Source: Bryobacteraceae bacterium (lineage in GTDB: Bacteria > Acidobacteriota > Terriglobia > Bryobacterales > Bryobacteraceae). From it: DNA of 64,000 nt. The stretch is taken from positions 496,001-560,000 of the forward strand of contig CANGYQ010000002.1 of NCBI GenBank assembly GCA_947458745.1, written 5' to 3'. Positions 23,684 through 31,544 of this stretch are shown here, piece after piece. A program made the translations under genes and the position numbers. The notes beneath the pieces were generated by a model. That model did not search any database, was not told the origin of the DNA, and saw only the letters and a program-made list of their open reading frames with translations. Numbering within the stretch: position 1 is the stretch's first letter; each line of letters opens with the position of its first letter.

Positions 23684-23712
23684 AAGCCTTTGCAGCTCCG
23701 TTACACGAAGAA

Positions 23713-24939
23713 ATGACCACCGTCTCCCACCTTGAATGCAGCGTTACCGGCAAACGCTATGAAGCCGGACAGATCTGGAACCTGTCGGAGGCCGGTTGGC
23801 CATTGCTGGTCCGCTACGACCTGGAGGCCCTGCGCCAGGGCTGGAACCGGGACTGGATCAACAACGGCCCCTCGTCCATGTGGCGTTACGCACCCGTGCT
23901 GCCCGTCCGCAATCCGGCCTCCATCGTCTCGCTGGGTGAAGGCATGACGCCGCTGATCCGCACCACGCGCCTCGAAAAGAAGCTCGGCTGCACGGACCTG
24001 TGGGTAAAGGACGAAGGCATCAATCCCACCGGCTCCTTCAAAGCCCGCGGCCTCTCCTGCGCTGTGTCGATGGCCAAAGAGCTTGGGATCAAGAAGGTGG
24101 CGATCCCCTCCGCCGGCAACGCCGCCAGCGCCATGGCCGCCTACGCTGCGGCCGCCGGTATGGAAGCGCACATCTTCATGCCCGTCGATGTACCCCAAGC
24201 CAACTTCATCGAGTGCAAAAGCTTCGGCGCGCACGTCACCCTGATTGACGGCTTGATCAGCGACTGCGCCAAAATCGTGGGCGACCGGAAAGAGAAGGAA
24301 GGCTGGTTCGACGTCTCCACCTTGAAGGAGCCCTACCGCATCGAAGGCAAAAAGACCATGGGCTACGAAGTGGCCGAGCAGTTCCAGTGGACCCTGCCCG
24401 ACGTCATCTTCTACCCCACCGGCGGCGGCGTCGGCATGATCGGCATGTGGAAGGCCTTCGACGAGATGGAAGCGCTCGGCTGGATCGGCCCCAAGCGCCC
24501 CAAGATGATCTCCGTGCAGGCCGACGGCTGCCAGCCCATCGTTCGCGCCTTTGAAACCGGTGCCGAACGCAGCGAGTTCTGGAAGAACGCCTCCACCGTC
24601 TCCAGCGGCCTCCGCGTCCCCAAGCCGCTGGGCGACTATCTGGTGCTCGAAGCCGTGCGCAAGTCCGGCGGCACCGCGATCGCCGTCAGCGATGAAGAAT
24701 CGCTCGATGCCGGGATCGAACTGGCCACCCTCGATGGCGTCTTCGCCGCTCCGGAAGGAGCCGCCTGCGTCGCCGCCCTCAAGAAGTTGCTCGATAGCGG
24801 CTTCCTGAAGCCCGACGAGCGCATCGTAATCTACAATACCGGCGCCGGCCTAAAGTACCTGGAAGCCTACTCCACCCGCTACCCGCGCCAGGCCAGCGGC
24901 GAAGCGGACAAGTTGGGTGGAATGATTACACCCCGGTAA
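23713..24939 (+). CDS. thrC: Threonine synthase
   Basis: 408 residues of the PLP fold type II family. The PLP lysine lies in PTGSFKARGLS, the phosphate-binding glycine loop in TGGGVGMIGMW, and the N-terminal SHLECSVTGKRY matches the start of bacterial threonine synthases. It converts O-phosphohomoserine to threonine. The ATG at 23713 is chosen: it follows the -10 by a short leader with GAAGAA, whereas the ATG at 23668 lies upstream of that box and overlaps the M14 start. No other threonine genes are adjacent. Confidence 0.92.
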   Translation: MTTVSHLECSVTGKRYEAGQIWNLSEAGWPLLVRYDLEALRQGWNRDWINNGPSSMWRYAPVLPVRNPASIVSLGEGMTPLIRTTRLEKKLGCTDLWVKDEGINPTGSFKARGLSCAVSMAKELGIKKVAIPSAGNAASAMAAYAAAAGMEAHIFMPVDVPQANFIECKSFGAHVTLIDGLISDCAKIVGDRKEKEGWFDVSTLKEPYRIEGKKTMGYEVAEQFQWTLPDVIFYPTGGGVGMIGMWKAFDEMEALGWIGPKRPKMISVQADGCQPIVRAFETGAERSEFWKNASTVSSGLRVPKPLGDYLVLEAVRKSGGTAIAVSDEESLDAGIELATLDGVFAAPEGAACVAALKKLLDSGFLKPDERIVIYNTGAGLKYLEAYSTRYPRQASGEADKLGGMITPR

Positions 24940-25094
24940 TGAATTTGCCACCGGATGAAAACCAGAACCGCTTCCATTTGCACACACTTGAGGGGTACAC
25001 CTGGCGCGTGAAAAACTCTGGACAGAACGTGCGATCTGTGGCATTCTCAGGGCGAACGGTCTGGAGTGGGCGCCTCGCGTTTCGTTTGGGTTCG

Positions 25095-25147
25095 CTGATC
25101 TTCAGCTCGAATGTGTGGAGATCAGGGATCTGACGAAAGTGAGGTGA
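25095..25147 (+). promoter_or_regulatory. 5'-UTR hairpin and strong ribosome-binding site
   Basis: CTGATCT (25095-25101) pairs with AGATCAG (25119-25125); downstream GAGGTGA (25141-25147) is a near-perfect Shine-Dalgarno before the RRM gene ATG at 25151. Long structured leaders are usual for cold-inducible RNA-binding proteins; this is inference. Nothing else is seen in 24940-25094. Confidence 0.5.
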
Positions 25148-25150
25148 GCC

Positions 25151-25483
25151 ATGAGGCTCTTTTTAGGAAACCTACCCTTCGGTGCCACCGAAGATGATAT
25201 CCAGGCGATGTTCGCCCAAGCCGGTGCCACGGCGGATTCAGTCCAGGTAATGCGCGACAAGTTCTCGGGCAAGTCCCGCGGCTTCGGCTTTGCCGAAATC
25301 AAGGACGACGCCCTGGCCAACCAAGTGATCACCGCCTGCAATGGCCGCCAGTTGATGGGCCGGGCGCTGGTGGTCAATGAAGCCCGCCCCACCACTCCCG
25401 GCGGCGGCGGCTTCCGTGATCGCGGCCCCCGTGGTGGCGGCGGCGGTGGCGGCTACGAAGGCGGCGGTCGCGATCGCTACTAG
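25151..25483 (+). CDS. Single-RRM glycine-rich RNA-binding protein
   Basis: 110 residues. RNP2 is LFLGNL (residues 3-8) and RNP1 is KSRGFGFAEI at about 40-50, the aromatic residues that stack on RNA. After the RRM comes a tail of Gly and Arg (FRDRGPRGGGG, ending RDRY) similar to cyanobacterial Rbp proteins. Such proteins bind single-stranded RNA and are often cold-regulated; its targets here are unknown. It has one of the few textbook ribosome-binding sites in the window. Confidence 0.93.
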   Translation: MRLFLGNLPFGATEDDIQAMFAQAGATADSVQVMRDKFSGKSRGFGFAEIKDDALANQVITACNGRQLMGRALVVNEARPTTPGGGGFRDRGPRGGGGGGGYEGGGRDRY

Positions 25484-25490
25484 CGAATCA

Positions 25491-25512
25491 CACCCTCAAA
25501 AAGTGCAGGGTG
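25491..25512. terminator. Possible bidirectional terminator
   Basis: CACCCT/AGGGTG with a loop containing AAAAA lies between the converging RRM and mnmA genes. The stem has only 6 bp. Confidence 0.35.
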
Positions 25513-25517
25513 GCGGC

Positions 25518-26669
25518 CTACTCGATCCAGCCGCCGCCCAGCACTAACTCCCCGCCATAAAACACCGCCGATTGTCCCGGCGTCACCGCCCGTTGCGCCT
25601 CATCAAACCGTACGGTCGCCCGACCGCCCGGCAGCGCCGACACCGTCGCCGGAGCCGGTGCGTGCTTGTTCCGAATCCGCACCTCGGCCCGCACCGGCAC
25701 ATCGGGCTCGGCCATCGACACCCAGTTCACGTCCCGCACCGTAAACTCCTGCCGCAGCAGATCATCCGGCCGGCCCACGATCACCTGTTGCGTCATCGGA
25801 TTGGTGGAGATCACATACAGCGGCTCCTTGGCGGCAATCCCCAACCCCCGCCGCTGGCCCACCGTGTAGCGGTGCGTGCCGCCATGTGTGCCCAGTCGCT
25901 CGCCCGAGGTCGACACAATCTCGCCTTCCGTCGTCGCCGGAGCCAGCCCCTGCTCCTTGAAGTACGCATCGATAAACGCGGCGTAGTCGCCATTGGGCAC
26001 AAAGCAGATCTCTTGACTATCCGGCTTTTCCGCCACCGGCAGCCCCAGGGCAAGCGCCAGCTCCCGCACCTCGGTCTTGATCATGCCCCCCAGCGGGAAC
26101 ATCGCCCGAGCCAGTTGCGGCTGCGTCAGGCCCCACAGGAAGTACGTCTGGTCCTTGGTGGAATCCGCACTGCGCCCCATCTGCCAGCGTTGCTTCTCAT
26201 CGTCGAACCACAGCCGAGCATAGTGCCCCGTGGCGATCTTGTCCGCCCCCGCCGCGTCGGCCATGTCGAGAAACTGATCAAACTTGACGAAGTTATTGCA
26301 CAGCGTGCATGGAATCGGCGTCTCACCGCGCAGGTAGCTGTCGACAAACGGCTTCACGACACTCTGCTCAAAGCGATCCTCAAAATTGACCAGGTAATAC
26401 GGGATACCCAGATGCCCCGCCACCGCCCGCGCATCATAGACATCATCCAGTGAGCAGCACCGCCCGCTCGCCTTGTCCGAAGCCAGATCCGGCAGCCGCT
26501 GCTGGTTCCACAGCTGCATGGTGAGCCCCACCACCGCATGCCCCTGCCGCTTCAGCAGCCCGGCCACTACGGACGAATCGACGCCACCCGACATGGCCAC
26601 CGCAATCGGCGCTTCCGTGCCGGTCACCGCCCGCTCCCCCACCGAATTCTGTACTTCCAGCACCGCCAT
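25518..26669 (-). CDS. mnmA: tRNA-specific 2-thiouridylase
   Basis: 383 residues. The ATP pyrophosphatase loop AMSGGVDSSV is at 26-34, the catalytic cysteines appear in PIPCTLCNNFVKFD (about 118) and SQEICFVPNGDY (about 215), and the C-terminal beta barrel follows. The enzyme adds sulfur to U34 of Lys, Glu and Gln tRNAs using a persulfide carried from a cysteine desulfurase. A desulfurase gene lies directly upstream on the same strand, separated by a palindromic repeat, so the pair forms a sulfur relay. Confidence 0.95.
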   Translation of the reverse strand: MAVLEVQNSVGERAVTGTEAPIAVAMSGGVDSSVVAGLLKRQGHAVVGLTMQLWNQQRLPDLASDKASGRCCSLDDVYDARAVAGHLGIPYYLVNFEDRFEQSVVKPFVDSYLRGETPIPCTLCNNFVKFDQFLDMADAAGADKIATGHYARLWFDDEKQRWQMGRSADSTKDQTYFLWGLTQPQLARAMFPLGGMIKTEVRELALALGLPVAEKPDSQEICFVPNGDYAAFIDAYFKEQGLAPATTEGEIVSTSGERLGTHGGTHRYTVGQRRGLGIAAKEPLYVISTNPMTQQVIVGRPDDLLRQEFTVRDVNWVSMAEPDVPVRAEVRIRNKHAPAPATVSALPGGRATVRFDEAQRAVTPGQSAVFYGGELVLGGGWIE

Positions 26670-26685
26670 CGTGAAAACCTTTTCC

Positions 26686-26766
26686 CTCGGCTAGCCCCAT
26701 GCGTAAGCTTGGGGCTTCTTCCGGCCCCGCACATAGCCCCCAAGCTGACGCATGGGGCTAGCCGAG
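26686..26766. repeat. Long palindromic repeat, copy A
   Basis: About 30-bp arms: 26686-26715 (CTCGGCTAGCCCCATGCGT, then AAGCTTGGGGC) and 26736-26766, nearly perfect complements, with a 20-bp unrelated loop. It lies between the desulfurase and mnmA genes and shares its arm core with copy B at 28807-28873. Confidence 0.85.
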
Positions 26767-26770
26767 CACC

Positions 26771-27880
26771 CTACACGCCCACGTAAACCGGCGACAACTT
26801 CCGCAACCGCGCCGCCACCGTCGCCACCGCCTCCACCAGAGCATCCACCTGAGCCGCATCATTCGTCCGGCCCACCGAAAACCGGATGCTCGACCGCGCC
26901 TGATCCTTGCTCAAACCCAATGCCATCAGCACATGCGATGGCTCCACTTTGCCGCTGGAACAGGCCGCCCCGCTCGACACCGCAAAGCCCTTCAAGTCCA
27001 GCGCGATCAGCATCGCTTCGCCTTCCACGCCGTCAAACCGGATATTGGTGGTGTTCCCCACCCGCGGACCCGTCCCGGCATTCACAAAGCTCTGCGGCAC
27101 CCGGTCCACAATTCCCTGCTCCAACCGATCCCGCAGCGCCATCATCGGCGCATGATCCGCGCCCAACTCCGTCGCCGCCGCGCCAAAGCCCACCGCGCCC
27201 GAAAGATTCTCCGTCCCCGGCCGCCGCCCGCGCTCATGCCGGCCGCCAAAGTACGTGCTTTCCAGCGTCACGCCACCGCGCATCACCAGAGCGCCCACGC
27301 CCTTCGGCCCATAGATCTTGTGGGCCGAGAACGACCGCAGCGCAATCGGCGTCATCGAAATCTTCCCCAGCGCCTGCACGGAATCCGAGTGCACCGGCAC
27401 GCCCAGCTGCGCCAGTTCCTCAATCGGCTGAATCGTGCCCAGCTCATTATTCACGGCCATCACGCTGATCAGGTCCGTCTCCGGCCGCAGCGCCCGCCGC
27501 ACATCATCCGGATCAACCACGCCCGCGCCCGACACCGGCACATAGGTCACCTGCGCGCCCCGCCGTTCGAGTTCGGCACACACCTGGCCCACCGCCGGAT
27601 GCTCAATCGTCGACGTGATCACATGCCGCGGCCGCAACCCGAACAGCGCCATATTGTTGGCTTCGGTCGCGCCGCTCGTAAAAATCACCTCATCCGGATC
27701 CGCCCCCACCGCCGCCGCCACCTGCCGCCGAGCAGTCTCCAGACGCTGCTTAGCCGCCTGCCCATCCTGATGAATGCTGGAAGGATTCCCGAAATCGTCG
27801 CGGAGGCAACTAGTCATTTCCGCCAGTGCCCGCGCCGAAAGCGGCGTCGTGGCATTGTGGTCGAAGTAAAAGCGCGTCAC
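26771..27880 (-). CDS. Cysteine desulfurase (NifS/IscS family)
   Basis: 369 residues, PLP fold type I. Typical features are YFDHNATTPL at the N-terminus, ATEANNMAL, the Schiff-base lysine in SAHKIYGPKGVGAL (about 190) and the mobile catalytic cysteine in SSGAACSSG (about 312). It releases sulfur from cysteine as a persulfide for thio-modification and Fe-S assembly. Without isc or suf genes nearby, and with mnmA next, a main role in tRNA thiolation is likely. The start is GTG at 27880, with TACACT ending 6 nt upstream and no Shine-Dalgarno. Confidence 0.94.
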   Translation of the reverse strand: MTRFYFDHNATTPLSARALAEMTSCLRDDFGNPSSIHQDGQAAKQRLETARRQVAAAVGADPDEVIFTSGATEANNMALFGLRPRHVITSTIEHPAVGQVCAELERRGAQVTYVPVSGAGVVDPDDVRRALRPETDLISVMAVNNELGTIQPIEELAQLGVPVHSDSVQALGKISMTPIALRSFSAHKIYGPKGVGALVMRGGVTLESTYFGGRHERGRRPGTENLSGAVGFGAAATELGADHAPMMALRDRLEQGIVDRVPQSFVNAGTGPRVGNTTNIRFDGVEGEAMLIALDLKGFAVSSGAACSSGKVEPSHVLMALGLSKDQARSSIRFSVGRTNDAAQVDALVEAVATVAARLRKLSPVYVGV

Positions 27881-27886
27881 AATTCA

Positions 27887-27892
27887 AGTGTA
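27887..27892 (-). promoter_or_regulatory. Putative -10 (TACACT) of the desulfurase
   Basis: Minus-strand TACACT ends 6 nt before the GTG at 27880, the shortest gap in the leaderless set. Confidence 0.45.
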
Positions 27893-27990
27893 GCGGGAGC
27901 TTCCGGTGGAAGTTCTCCACTGGGGAAAAGCCACAGGGATGGCGCTCCGTTACCGGGGGTCACACGCGACCCCACAACTCGGAGCCATTT

Positions 27991-28782
27991 ATGCCACGCC
28001 CCCTTATCACCCTCCTCACCGACTTCGGCCACACCGACCATTTCGTCGCCGTCATGAAAGGCGTCATCCTGTCGATCCAGCCCAATGCCGAGCTGATCGA
28101 CATCACCCACAGCATCCCGCCCTTCTCCGTCCCTGAAGGTGCCTATCTCATCGCGGAAGCCTACCGCTGGTTCCCCAAGAAGACCATCCACGTCATCGTC
28201 GTCGACCCCGGCGTCGGTTCCGCCCGCCGCCCCTTGCTGATGGAAGCCGCCGGGCAGTTGTTCCTCGCCCCGGACAACGGCGTCCTCTCCATGGTCCGCG
28301 CCGAGCAGCCCAAAAACAAAGTCCGCGTGATCTCGAACTCGAAACTGATGCTGCCCGCCCTAAGCCGCACCTTCCACGGCCGCGACTTGTTCGCCCCCGT
28401 CGCCGCGCACTTAACCAAGCTGGTCAAGCCCGCCCAAGTAGGGCCCCTAGTGAAAGACGCCCTCCAACTCCGCCTGGCCACCCCCGACCACACCAACAAA
28501 CGCGCCTGGACCGGCGGCGTCATCCACATCGACAGCTTCGGCAACCTGGTCACCAACTTCAAAGTCACCGAATTCGAACGCATCCGCACCAACCCGTTCG
28601 AACTAGCCATCGGCTTCGAAAAAATCCACCGCCTCGCCCTCCACTACGCCGAATGCCCCTTCGGCCAACCCTTCCTGATCGAAGGCAGCTCGGGGTATCT
28701 GGAAGTAGCGGTGAACCAGGGCCATGCGGCAAAGCAACTGGGCTGCTCGGTGGGTGCTCCGGTGGAGCTGACGCTCTGGTAG
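27991..28782 (+). CDS. SAM hydroxide adenosyltransferase (DUF62 family)
   Basis: 263 residues starting MPRPLITLLTDFGHTDHF, the family signature; other conserved blocks are VDPGVGSARRP and APDNGVLS. Homologues split S-adenosylmethionine into adenosine and methionine with water, or with chloride or fluoride in the halogenase relatives; the extra loop that marks halogenases is not evident, so the hydrolase is more likely. A GGAG precedes the ATG by 7 nt. It is divergent from the cysteine desulfurase and close to mnmA. Confidence 0.9.
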   Translation: MPRPLITLLTDFGHTDHFVAVMKGVILSIQPNAELIDITHSIPPFSVPEGAYLIAEAYRWFPKKTIHVIVVDPGVGSARRPLLMEAAGQLFLAPDNGVLSMVRAEQPKNKVRVISNSKLMLPALSRTFHGRDLFAPVAAHLTKLVKPAQVGPLVKDALQLRLATPDHTNKRAWTGGVIHIDSFGNLVTNFKVTEFERIRTNPFELAIGFEKIHRLALHYAECPFGQPFLIEGSSGYLEVAVNQGHAAKQLGCSVGAPVELTLW

Positions 28783-28806
28783 GGGGCTGCCGCCATTGCG
28801 ATGCCC

Positions 28807-28873
28807 AGCCCCATGCGTGAGCTTGGGGCTTGCTCACCCGCCCGAAGAGAGCCCCAAGCTCACGCAATGGGCT
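28807..28873. repeat. Long palindromic repeat, copy B
   Basis: Arms 28807-28830 (AGCCCCATGCGTGAGCTTGG plus GGCT) and 28850-28873 are inverted complements with a two-base irregularity, around an 19-bp loop different from copy A. The arm core AGCCCCATGCGTnAGCTTGG is shared with copy A. Confidence 0.85.
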
Positions 28874-28917
28874 AATAGCGGGTCCGGCTCAGCCTTGCGA
28901 ACCTTCGAAAAACGCTC

Positions 28918-28923
28918 TAGCAT
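28918..28923 (+). promoter_or_regulatory. Putative -10 (TAGCAT)
   Basis: TAGCAT ends 7 nt before the ATG at 28931. Confidence 0.35.
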
Positions 28924-28930
28924 CAAGTCG

Positions 28931-29149
28931 ATGGCTCCGCTGCTGGAAAAAGCACTGGCTGAAGTGGCGTTGCTCCCGACGCAAGAACAGGATGCGATCG
29001 GGGCTTGGCTGATATCGGAAATTGCCTCAGACCGGCGATGGGACGAACTCTTTACCCGCTCACTGCCGACTTTGGAAATATTGGCGGATGAGGCACTCCA
29101 CGACTACAAGCGCGGCCTAACCACACCACTCGACCCCGCAGTTTCATGA
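28931..29149 (+). CDS. Small acidic protein, probable antitoxin
   Basis: 72 residues (LLEKALAEVALLPTQEQDAI, then a run of helices ending TTPLDPAVS). The helix pattern and the ending resemble small acidic proteins that precede RelE/ParE-type toxins, but no toxin gene is intact here. The following start codon overlaps its stop as ATGA, and that partner gene is broken (see 29146-29263). A leaderless TAGCAT box supports the ATG at 28931. Confidence 0.6.
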   Translation: MAPLLEKALAEVALLPTQEQDAIGAWLISEIASDRRWDELFTRSLPTLEILADEALHDYKRGLTTPLDPAVS

Positions 29150-29263
29150 AGAAGATACCGGTCACGCAAGCCCCACGACGAGCTGCGGCCCGAATACGAC
29201 CTCCGTCAACTAGCTGGCTATGTCCGAGGCAAGTATCACGCCCGCGCCACCGCGGGGACCAAC
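29146..29263 (+). pseudogene. Frameshifted remnant of a DELRPEYD-type small protein
   Basis: ATG AAG AAG at 29146 overlaps the antitoxin stop. One base later the reading frame shifts, and the second frame encodes YRSRKPHDELRPEYD, then VRGKYHARATAGTN, the recognisable core of a widespread small uncharacterised family usually found as a partner in toxin-antitoxin-like pairs. After GTN the similarity ends. No start codon serves that second frame. From 29264 to 29453 I see nothing. Confidence 0.55.
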
Positions 29264-29453
29264 GATTCCGATCACAGCGCACCCGAAAGTTCAAGAAATG
29301 GCATCCATGGGGCCGAAGCCGGAACCGAGCCGCGACAGAATGGAGCGGAGTGCCCTCTTTCCAAAGAGCCTATCTAGCCTCAATCCATCTCTTCAGTTTT
29401 TCGAAATTCGCTCAGCCACCTATCAGCCAACAAAAAGCCCCGCCGCACCAGCG

Positions 29454-29684
29454 CTAGGCAGACAGCAACGTCACCTGCTCTTCCGCCAATTCCGCCGCGT
29501 AGTTCCGGCACGCCCGGATGTCTTCGCGAGTCAGACTGGGGTAGTCCGATAGAAGATCCTCCGTGGTGTCGCCATTGGCCAGCATGCGCACAATCTGGTG
29601 CACCGGCACCCGCGTCCCCTTCACACACGCCTGCCCGTGGCAGATAGCCGGATCAATGGAAATACGTTCGAATAATTCCGTCAT
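29454..29684 (-). CDS. DUF433 family antitoxin-like protein (orphan)
   Basis: 76 residues: ISIDPAICHGQACVKGTRVP is the DUF433 hallmark, followed by a helix-turn-helix-like region (TTEDLLSDYPSLTREDI). DUF433 proteins are usually paired with a DUF5615 PIN-like toxin encoded just downstream, but the 300 bp after its stop contain no such gene. It has its own GAGGG ribosome-binding site. Probably a surviving half of a module. Confidence 0.78.
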   Translation of the reverse strand: MTELFERISIDPAICHGQACVKGTRVPVHQIVRMLANGDTTEDLLSDYPSLTREDIRACRNYAAELAEEQVTLLSA

Positions 29685-30187
29685 GGTGCCCTCTACCCAA
29701 GCTATACCCGGTCGCCCAAGTCGGAATGATGTAGCCGCCCGTCACCAGCGGGTGCCCGTGGCGGTCACCGCTCTCCCGCGCCACCATCGCGCCTGCTTCC
29801 AACCACTTGCCCGCCATCTTCACTAGACGCCCACCCCGCGCCTGCTACTCATGTGTCAGGTAAGGCCAAAAGCAAAATGTCTCACTTTGTCTCACTCTGT
29901 CGCGGAATCCGGAAAAAAACGGAGCCAGCCCCAAACGCCAGCCCCAGCCCATTTCCGTGCTATCCTACGAAAGACCGGTTTTATCCGCGCCCTCTCTCCC
30001 TCCATCCGCCGCTTCGAATGCGGCACGTGTGACAGACAGTCCGCTGATCCCCGGAAGTTTCTCATGGGCGCTTTAACCGCAGCGCGGGCGCTTGGATGAG
30101 AATTGCGCCTCTTTTTAGGCCCATACGGGTTTTTAAAGCCCTACCCGGGCGAGGCACTCCGCGCGCTGTCTGGACCGAAAGAGATAA
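29685..30187. other. 503-bp gap upstream of the DEAD-box gene
   Basis: A 54-codon minus-strand frame (29653-29817) shows no family resemblance. Near 29961 the plus strand has TGCTATCCT, an extended -10-like sequence, which would give the helicase mRNA a leader of about 220 nt. T-runs at 30110-30116 and 30130-30134 lie in that leader. Long leaders are common for cold-inducible helicase genes, but nothing more can be supported. Confidence 0.35.
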
Positions 30188-31474
30188 ATGACTACGTTTA
30201 CTGAACTACCCGTGTGCGCTGTGCTCAAGGAGAACTTGACGCGCCACGGTTTCAAGACGCCGACCCCCGTTCAGGCGGCGGCGATCCCTGTTGCTTTGGA
30301 AGGCCGCGATGTTGTGGCCACCGCCCAAACCGGCACCGGCAAGACGCTGGCTTTTGTACTGCCGATGCTCGAAACCCTGCTCCGCACTCCGGTGAAGCCC
30401 GGCGTCCAGGCCCTGATCTTGAGCCCCACCCGCGAACTGGCCATCCAGATCCAGGAGACCTTCTACAAACTGGCCGAACGGACCGGCCTCCGCGCCGCCG
30501 TTGTCGTCGGTGGTTTGAGCGAGCGCCCGCAACTCGATGCCATCCGCCGCGGTGCGCAGGTGATCATCGCCACCCCCGGCCGTCTGATGGACTACATGGA
30601 CCGCCGCCTGGTGAAGTTGAGCGACGTCAAAGTATTGGTGATGGACGAAGCGGACCGCATGCTGGACCTGGGCTTCCTGCCCACCATTAAGATGATCATC
30701 GCCGCCCTGCCGCCCAAGCGCCAGACGCTGTTCTTCTCGGCCACCATTGAGGCGCAAGCCGCGGTGTTGATCGAAAAGTACCTGACCAACCCGGAACGCA
30801 TCTCCATCGGTTCCAGCACCAAGCCCGCTGAACAGATCGACCTGCACCTCTATGAGATCGACCAGGACCGCAAGCTGAGCCTGTTAGGCCATATGTTGAA
30901 CCGCGAGGATGGCTCCTTCCTGGTCTTCAGCCGGACCAAGCACGGCGCGGACCGGTTGGCCAAGAAGCTGGTCACCAATGGCGTCAAGGCCACCAGCATC
31001 CATGGCGACCGCACGCAGAACCAGCGCAACCAGGCCCTTCGCGGCTTCCAGGACGGCTACTACCGCGTCCTGGTGGCCACCGACGTGGCCGCTCGTGGCA
31101 TCCACGTGGATAACGTCGCGCACGTCATCAACTACGACCTGCCGCAGGCTCCGGAAGACTTCATCCACCGCGTGGGCCGCACGGGCCGCGCCGGTGCCAA
31201 GGGCGTCGCCTCCACCTTCGCCACTCCGGCTGACCGCAGCGAGATCCGCCGCATCGAACGGACCCTCAAGATCCGCCTCGACAAGCAGACCGTCGTGGCT
31301 GGCTTGACGCGCGAAGAGAAGGGCCCGCCCGCTCCGCGCACCGATGGCGGCTACAGCCGGGAGATGGCCACCGCCGCCCCCAGCCATGGCCAGCGCCATC
31401 ACCAGGCCGCCCGTCCGGAAGGCCGCCGGGAAGCGTTCTGGCAAAAGGCTTCGCGCCAACGCACGGCTCGGTAG
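30188..31474 (+). CDS. DEAD-box RNA helicase (RhlE-like)
   Basis: 428 residues with all core motifs: Q motif (GFKTPTPVQ), Walker A AQTGTGKT, PTRELAIQ, TPGRL, Walker B DEAD (VLVMDEADRML), SAT (FFSATIE) and HRVGRTGRAG. It unwinds short RNA duplexes in ribosome assembly or mRNA turnover. The C-terminal tail is short, polar and basic (GQRHHQAARPEGRREAF). The ribosome-binding site AGAG lies 4 nt before the ATG. A strong hairpin follows at 31492-31533. Confidence 0.93.
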   Translation: MTTFTELPVCAVLKENLTRHGFKTPTPVQAAAIPVALEGRDVVATAQTGTGKTLAFVLPMLETLLRTPVKPGVQALILSPTRELAIQIQETFYKLAERTGLRAAVVVGGLSERPQLDAIRRGAQVIIATPGRLMDYMDRRLVKLSDVKVLVMDEADRMLDLGFLPTIKMIIAALPPKRQTLFFSATIEAQAAVLIEKYLTNPERISIGSSTKPAEQIDLHLYEIDQDRKLSLLGHMLNREDGSFLVFSRTKHGADRLAKKLVTNGVKATSIHGDRTQNQRNQALRGFQDGYYRVLVATDVAARGIHVDNVAHVINYDLPQAPEDFIHRVGRTGRAGAKGVASTFATPADRSEIRRIERTLKIRLDKQTVVAGLTREEKGPPAPRTDGGYSREMATAAPSHGQRHHQAARPEGRREAFWQKASRQRTAR

Positions 31475-31491
31475 TTAAACGAATCGGCTGC

Positions 31492-31533
31492 AACGGCCCT
31501 GCCCGTCCCTGATCTGGGATAGGCAGGGCCGTT
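31492..31533. terminator. Terminator between the helicase and glgB genes
   Basis: 12-bp perfect arms AACGGCCCTGCC/GGCAGGGCCGTT with an 18-nt loop, between two converging genes. The T-run is weak on both strands. Confidence 0.65.
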
Positions 31534-31544
31534 CTCATTGGGGG

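Noticed and set aside
24939..25133. 64-codon frame after thrC
   Set aside because: Overlaps the thrC end and the RRM 5' UTR; no homology pattern.
26933..28057. Long plus-strand open frame opposite the cysteine desulfurase
   Set aside because: Arg/His/Pro-rich composition of an antisense frame; no start site support.
29653..29817. 54-codon minus-strand frame upstream of the DUF433 gene
   Set aside because: No family resemblance, no start signal, and it overlaps the DUF433 coding region.
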